From Lachnospiraceae bacterium (lineage in GTDB: Bacteria > Bacillota > Clostridia > Lachnospirales > Lachnospiraceae): a stretch of DNA of 9,025 bases. Where the stretch lies: NCBI GenBank assembly GCA_900765975.1, contig CAAFTS010000072.1, positions 1 to 9,025 on the forward strand, given 5' to 3'. This document shows, piece after piece, positions 6,090 through 9,025 of the stretch (positions are counted from its first letter, which is position 1; the number at the start of each line of letters is the position of its first letter). The translations under genes were made by a program, and so were the position numbers. Under the pieces are notes generated by a model. It saw nothing but the letters and a program-made list of their open reading frames with translations, did no database searches and was not told where the DNA came from.

Positions 6090-6812
6090 CTATGTATAAT
6101 ATTCTTTTAAAATCTGACGTGAAGTTCCAAATTTGCTCGGAGGTTTTTTGCTCAAATCACATTTGGAAAGCACATCTTGAATCTGTTTAAAAAGGAACCT
6201 GTCATATTTAATTTCCAGGATTGTCTGTTCCTTTGGCATCGCAGATTTAAAGTTTAAATGCCTGGCAAACAGATCATAGTTAAATTCACAAAACCGTAAG
6301 TTATTATCCATTGTAACGCGGGTATTGAAATTCTCATGCGTATATGCTCTTCTGTCATACTCTATAAGAGAAACCGGCCGGTATAACCGCGTTGTCATCA
6401 AATCATACGCATATTGGGATATGGGGTTATGGTACTTCAACAAAACCTCATAATTTCTATGTAATACCTGTATTGCATCTTCGCGCGAAATCACAATACT
6501 TTCTTTTAGTTCTCTCCCAAAACTTTTCCGCTTTAATTCAAATTTTGCCACTTTATCGTCTGGGTGATATACTCTGACACGGATTCTTTTCTTCTCATCC
6601 GCATGATTTTTTTTATCTTCATAATCTTCATTGGTCATGCTATCAAAATATACACTTCTTACTGTATAACCATTGTAACCGCCATACGCATCCGGCGTTA
6701 AAAGCCGATCCAAGGCATCCAATAAATATAATCTGTCTGGAAGTGAAAGCAAATATTTTACTTCTTTTCTGGATACTGACAGCGTCTGTTCTCCTTCACT
6801 TTTTCCTCCCAT
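6090..6812 (-). CDS. VTC-domain protein, polyphosphate-polymerase-like
   Basis: A 240-residue protein made of a single VTC domain, the triphosphate-tunnel fold that builds polyphosphate from ATP in the yeast vacuolar transporter chaperone (Vtc4). Tunnel-lining residues are visible: RKEVKY (15-20), TVRSVYFDS (50-58), the basic strand KKRIRVRVY (74-82), FELKRK (91-96), EYDRRAY (151-157), LEIKYD (199-204) and a late Lys-227 in PPSKF. All charged positions expected for substrate and metal binding seem present, so the enzyme is probably active. It has no SPX domain and no membrane segment, so a membrane partner must come from elsewhere, and the DUF4956 proteins downstream are the obvious candidates. 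The ATG at 6812 has GGAGG 7 bases upstream; it is the first gene of the operon. The exact product (polyphosphate) is inference from family. Confidence 0.92.
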   Translation of the reverse strand: MGGKSEGEQTLSVSRKEVKYLLSLPDRLYLLDALDRLLTPDAYGGYNGYTVRSVYFDSMTNEDYEDKKNHADEKKRIRVRVYHPDDKVAKFELKRKSFGRELKESIVISREDAIQVLHRNYEVLLKYHNPISQYAYDLMTTRLYRPVSLIEYDRRAYTHENFNTRVTMDNNLRFCEFNYDLFARHLNFKSAMPKEQTILEIKYDRFLFKQIQDVLSKCDLSKKPPSKFGTSRQILKEYYT

Positions 6813-6901
6813 AAAACCGCCTCCTTCTTTCTTTGTACACTACATAATACAAAAAACTTTTTAGGTTTCGGTACTACTTTTGTATCTTTTTTTAATTTTT
6901 A
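6813..6901 (-). other. Leader and probable promoter region of the VTC operon
   Basis: A run of 89 AT-rich bases lies between the MATE terminator and the VTC gene. A TATTAT at 6849-6844 could be a -10, but the matching -35 position (about 6872-6867) is poor. Poly-A/T tracts flank it. A GGAGG ribosome binding site is at 6824-6820. An activator or non-housekeeping sigma factor may be needed; no operator is obvious. Confidence 0.35.
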
Positions 6902-6944
6902 CAAAAAAATGAGACTGCCACATGATATTAATGTGGACAGTCTC
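6902..6944 (-). terminator. Intrinsic terminator after the MATE gene
   Basis: On the minus strand, GAGACTGTCCACAT (6944-6931) pairs with ATGTGGCAGTCTC (6923-6911) around a seven-base loop. One T is bulged, and seven T follow. It starts 25 bases after the MATE stop and should separate the marR-MATE transcript from the VTC operon. Confidence 0.92.
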
Positions 6945-6969
6945 GCACTTTTTCAATATTTTATTGATT

Positions 6970-8346
6970 CTATTTTGATTTTTTTCTTCCCATTTCCGTA
7001 AGAACTTTTCGAAACTGAAAATAAAATAACACCGCAGTAAATGTTACAGCAAAAAAGTCTGCAATCGGTTCCGCCAGATAAACTGCCATTGTCTGATTAG
7101 ATGTCCAAATATGTGGCACGATATAAATGAGAGGAAGTAGCAAAATAAATTTTCTCATTACTGCTACAATAATCGAAGATTTTGCATTTCCAATCGACAT
7201 AAATGTCATTTGACATGCTATTTGAATTCCGAACAGCAACATACTTGCCATATAAATCCGCAGTGCATCTTTTGTAAAAACAATCAATGCAGAGTCTGAG
7301 GTAAACATTGCTGCAAATACCTGTGGGAACAACATAACCATCCCCCATAAAAGAGTAGAATAAACAAGGCTCGATTTCAAAAGCAGCCAAAATGCACCCT
7401 TTACACGTTCTTTATTTCCAGCGCCATAATTATAACTAATGATTGGCTGTGCTCCTTGTCCAACTCCCTGAAGTGGTAACATTGCGAATTGCATAACACT
7501 GGTCAATATCGTCATTGCTCCTACTGCAATATCCCCGCCATATTTCAAAAGAGAGGAATTAAAACAAACCGAAATAATACTCTCACTGGACTGCATGATA
7601 AACATAGATGATCCAAGTGCCAGACACGGAAGAATGATTTCTTTTTTTAATCCCATATTCTCTTTTTTTATTCGCAAAGTCGTTTTCTTTCCAAAAAGGA
7701 AGGTAAGAATCCATATACAGGAACATGCCTGTGAAATAATTGTTGCAAGCGCTGCTCCCCGCACTCCCATTTTTAATCCAAAAATAAAAATTGGATCTAA
7801 TATAATATTAACAACTGCACCAATTAAAACCGAAAGCATTCCCGTTTTTGCAAATCCCTGTGCTGTAATAAACGCATTCATCCCCAATGTCAATTGCACA
7901 AAGATTGTACCAATCGAATAAATATTCATATACTGAGTCGCATATTCGATTGTATTACCACTTGCGCCAAATGCAAGAAGCATATTCCGGTTCCAAAGTA
8001 ACAAAATCACTGTCAAAACCACCGAAATGATCAGCTGCATCGCGAAACAGTTTCCAAGAGTTTTCTCTGCTTTTTCTTTGTCTCCCTTTCCCATGAATAT
8101 AGAAGCACGCGGTGCACCTCCATTTCCCACAAGTGCTGCAAACGCTGATACTAACATAATCAAAGGCATACAGACACCTACTCCGGTCAGCGCCAACGCA
8201 CCTTCTTTTGGTATATGTCCAATATACATACGGTCAACGATATTATAAAGCATATTGATTAATTGCGCAGCTACCGTTGGAAGCGCCAAACGCATCAAAA
8301 GCTTTCCCAGTGGTTCTTTTGCCAGAAAGTCTTTCTCCTTATTCAT
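6970..8346 (-). CDS. MATE-family multidrug efflux transporter (MepA-like)
   Basis: A 458-residue inner-membrane protein with about 12 hydrophobic segments in two halves, the usual size for the family. MATE pumps export cationic drugs and other toxic compounds in exchange for Na+ or H+. Seen: PTVAAQLINMLYNIVDRMYI near the N terminus, VGNGGAPRASIFMGKGDKEK in the first half (about 72-91), and the second-half counterpart GVGQGAQPIISYNYGAGNKE (about 301-320). The combination and the MarR partner point to the MepA branch. The ATG at 8346 overlaps the end of the marR frame by 8 bases, with GAGGAGA at 8360-8354 as its ribosome binding site, so the two are cotranscribed and probably translationally coupled. 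The real substrate cannot be read from the sequence. Confidence 0.95.
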   Translation of the reverse strand: MNKEKDFLAKEPLGKLLMRLALPTVAAQLINMLYNIVDRMYIGHIPKEGALALTGVGVCMPLIMLVSAFAALVGNGGAPRASIFMGKGDKEKAEKTLGNCFAMQLIISVVLTVILLLWNRNMLLAFGASGNTIEYATQYMNIYSIGTIFVQLTLGMNAFITAQGFAKTGMLSVLIGAVVNIILDPIFIFGLKMGVRGAALATIISQACSCIWILTFLFGKKTTLRIKKENMGLKKEIILPCLALGSSMFIMQSSESIISVCFNSSLLKYGGDIAVGAMTILTSVMQFAMLPLQGVGQGAQPIISYNYGAGNKERVKGAFWLLLKSSLVYSTLLWGMVMLFPQVFAAMFTSDSALIVFTKDALRIYMASMLLFGIQIACQMTFMSIGNAKSSIIVAVMRKFILLLPLIYIVPHIWTSNQTMAVYLAEPIADFFAVTFTAVLFYFQFRKVLTEMGRKKSK

Positions 8347-8791
8347 TATCCATTCTCCTCTTCATTGCATTCATTGTATTTTCTACCATCCGGTCATTTA
8401 ATTTGATATACACTCTACGCTCCTCTTCTGAAAAGCCACGAAATAACTCTTTCTCAAATTCATTTTGAGTACTTTCGATAAGGTCAGTGATTGGTTTTGC
8501 CTCTGCTAACAGTGATAAATGAATTTTTCTTCGATCCTTTTGATCCTGTTCCCTTTCAAGCATTCCTTTCTGAATCAGACTATCCACTGCAAGAGATACA
8601 TTCCCTTTGGAAAGTTTTCGCAGTTCTACAATATCTCCTGCTGTATCTTTTCCCGGATTATTATGCAGAAAACTGATAATCTTTCCTTCAATCAGTGTCA
8701 ACTGATATTTCCCACAAATCATTTTAATCATCCTGTCATGCAATTTCACCATTCCATGAACGGTCATTAGAAAGTCAGTTGCCCCTGCCAT
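8339..8791 (-). CDS. MarR-family transcriptional regulator
   Basis: A 150-residue winged helix-turn-helix protein. Helices at about residues 3-45 and 95-148 would form the dimer. The DNA-binding part lies at about 48-92: TAGDIVELRKLSKGNVSLAV is the helix-turn-helix, and QDQKDRRKIHLSL is the wing with the family's Asp-x-x-Asp-Arg-Arg pattern. It is the first gene of a two-gene operon with the MATE pump, so it most likely represses both and is released by ligands exported by the pump, as MepR does for MepA in Staphylococcus. The ATG at 8791 has AGGAGG 6 bases upstream. Two tandem inverted repeats between the promoter and the start are probable self-operators. Confidence 0.94.
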   Translation of the reverse strand: MAGATDFLMTVHGMVKLHDRMIKMICGKYQLTLIEGKIISFLHNNPGKDTAGDIVELRKLSKGNVSLAVDSLIQKGMLEREQDQKDRRKIHLSLLAEAKPITDLIESTQNEFEKELFRGFSEEERRVYIKLNDRMVENTMNAMKRRMDNE

Positions 8792-8808
8792 ACAGTCCCT
8801 CCTTTTTC

Positions 8809-8837
8809 GTTTCTTTTGAAACTGTTCTTTTTAGAAC
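8809..8837 (-). repeat. Tandem inverted repeats in the marR leader (probable MarR operators)
   Basis: Minus strand: GTTCTAAAAAGAAC (8837-8824), one base, then GTTTCAAAAGAAAC (8822-8809). Each is a perfect 5-base palindrome arm around a four-base AAAA spacer, and the centres are 15 bases apart. They sit between the -10 box and the ribosome binding site, where a bound repressor would block transcription of marR and the pump. Confidence 0.75.
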
Positions 8838-8844
8838 TTTTAAC

Positions 8845-8872
8845 ATTATAACGCTTTATAAAAAAATGTCAA
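8845..8872 (-). promoter_or_regulatory. Sigma-A promoter of the marR-MATE operon
   Basis: A perfect TTGACA (8872-8867) and a perfect TATAAT (8850-8845) are separated by 16 bases, on the minus strand 54 bases ahead of the marR ATG. Such a strong promoter is expected where a repressor limits expression. Confidence 0.92.
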
Positions 8873-8897
8873 GTAAAAATATAGTTTGATTTTTACT

Positions 8898-8928
8898 AAA
8901 AAAGCACGTAGATAAATTTCTACATGCT
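8898..8928 (-). terminator. Hairpin with T-run; terminator for a minus-strand gene to the right, or intergenic palindrome
   Basis: On the minus strand, AGCATGTAGA (8928-8919) pairs with TCTACGTGCT (8912-8903), with one mismatch and a six-base loop, followed by a T-run (TTTTTT at 8903-8898, sharing one base with the stem). This is the form of an intrinsic terminator for transcription entering from the right. If the right-hand gene is instead on the plus strand, it may be an operator-like palindrome. Confidence 0.55.
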
Positions 8929-8982
8929 CTAACATTTTTGTAAGTAGGTAATCACCCGTATCTGTTCCCGGTCAAATCATTC

Positions 8983-9025
8983 TGATACAATACCATCAAA
9001 ACATTGGAGGTACTGTATTTATGAG
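8983..9025 (+). CDS. Possible start of a plus-strand gene at the right edge, with its promoter and ribosome binding site
   Basis: An extended -10 box TGATACAAT (8983-8991) is followed by GGAGG (9006-9010) and an ATG at 9021, ten bases later, at the very edge of the window. Only one codon and two bases are visible, so the product is unknown. The layout would make this gene divergent from marR. The -35 region is weak. On the other strand, a 23-codon open frame ends at a TGA at 8954-8952 just before the hairpin, so a minus-strand gene tail is an alternative. Confidence 0.35.

Noticed and set aside
7595..7921. 108-codon plus-strand frame inside the MATE gene
   Set aside because: Antisense shadow of a membrane protein gene with no ribosome binding site; the MATE frame explains the region.
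1..9025. CRISPR array, insertion sequence, tRNA or rRNA
   Set aside because: No spaced direct repeats, no transposase frame with terminal inverted repeats and no recognisable RNA gene were seen by eye.

Overview
The window looks like chromosomal DNA of a low-GC Gram-positive anaerobe, most likely a Clostridia/Lachnospiraceae-type gut bacterium. The basis is an AT-rich base composition, strong GGAGG-type ribosome binding sites, tightly packed operons, a SigI/RsgI pair, a Firmicute-style kdp gene order with small peptide genes in front of kdpA, and a MarR-MATE (MepR/MepA-like) pair. This is inference from gene content; no marker gene for taxonomy is present. Every well-supported gene is on the minus strand, so the window is best read from right to left.

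Right to left: (i) 9025-8792 is an intergenic region with a hairpin, a possible plus-strand start at the edge, a near-perfect sigma-A promoter for the marR gene, and two tandem inverted repeats in its leader. (ii) 8791-6970 is a MarR regulator overlapping a MATE efflux pump, closed by a strong intrinsic terminator. (iii) 6812-3846 is a four-gene operon: VTC-domain polyphosphate-polymerase-like enzyme, DUF4956 membrane protein, metallo-beta-lactamase-fold lipoprotein (ComEC-type), and a second DUF4956 membrane protein. (iv) 3782-1985 is sigI-rsgI, 63 bases downstream on the same strand with no visible terminator between, ending in an intrinsic terminator at about 1949-1907. (v) 1749-1 is a small membrane protein gene of unknown function, a 33-residue membrane peptide, kdpF, and the first 408 codons of kdpA, which runs off the left edge.

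The most interesting part is the VTC-DUF4956-MBL-DUF4956 cluster. A soluble triphosphate-tunnel (VTC) catalytic domain, two paralogous integral membrane proteins with a conserved charged motif, and a surface-anchored hydrolase-like lipoprotein could form a module that makes polyphosphate (or another polyanion), passes it into or across the membrane, and processes it outside. Its linkage to a SigI/RsgI envelope-sensing pair suggests envelope-stress control. The RsgI here is atypical: it lacks the Asn-Pro autoproteolysis motif expected after the membrane segment and ends in a very acidic tail. The functional linkage is inference; the family assignments are well supported. The kdp segment would encode the start of a high-affinity K+ uptake ATPase. 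The MarR-MATE pair is probably an inducible drug-efflux unit.
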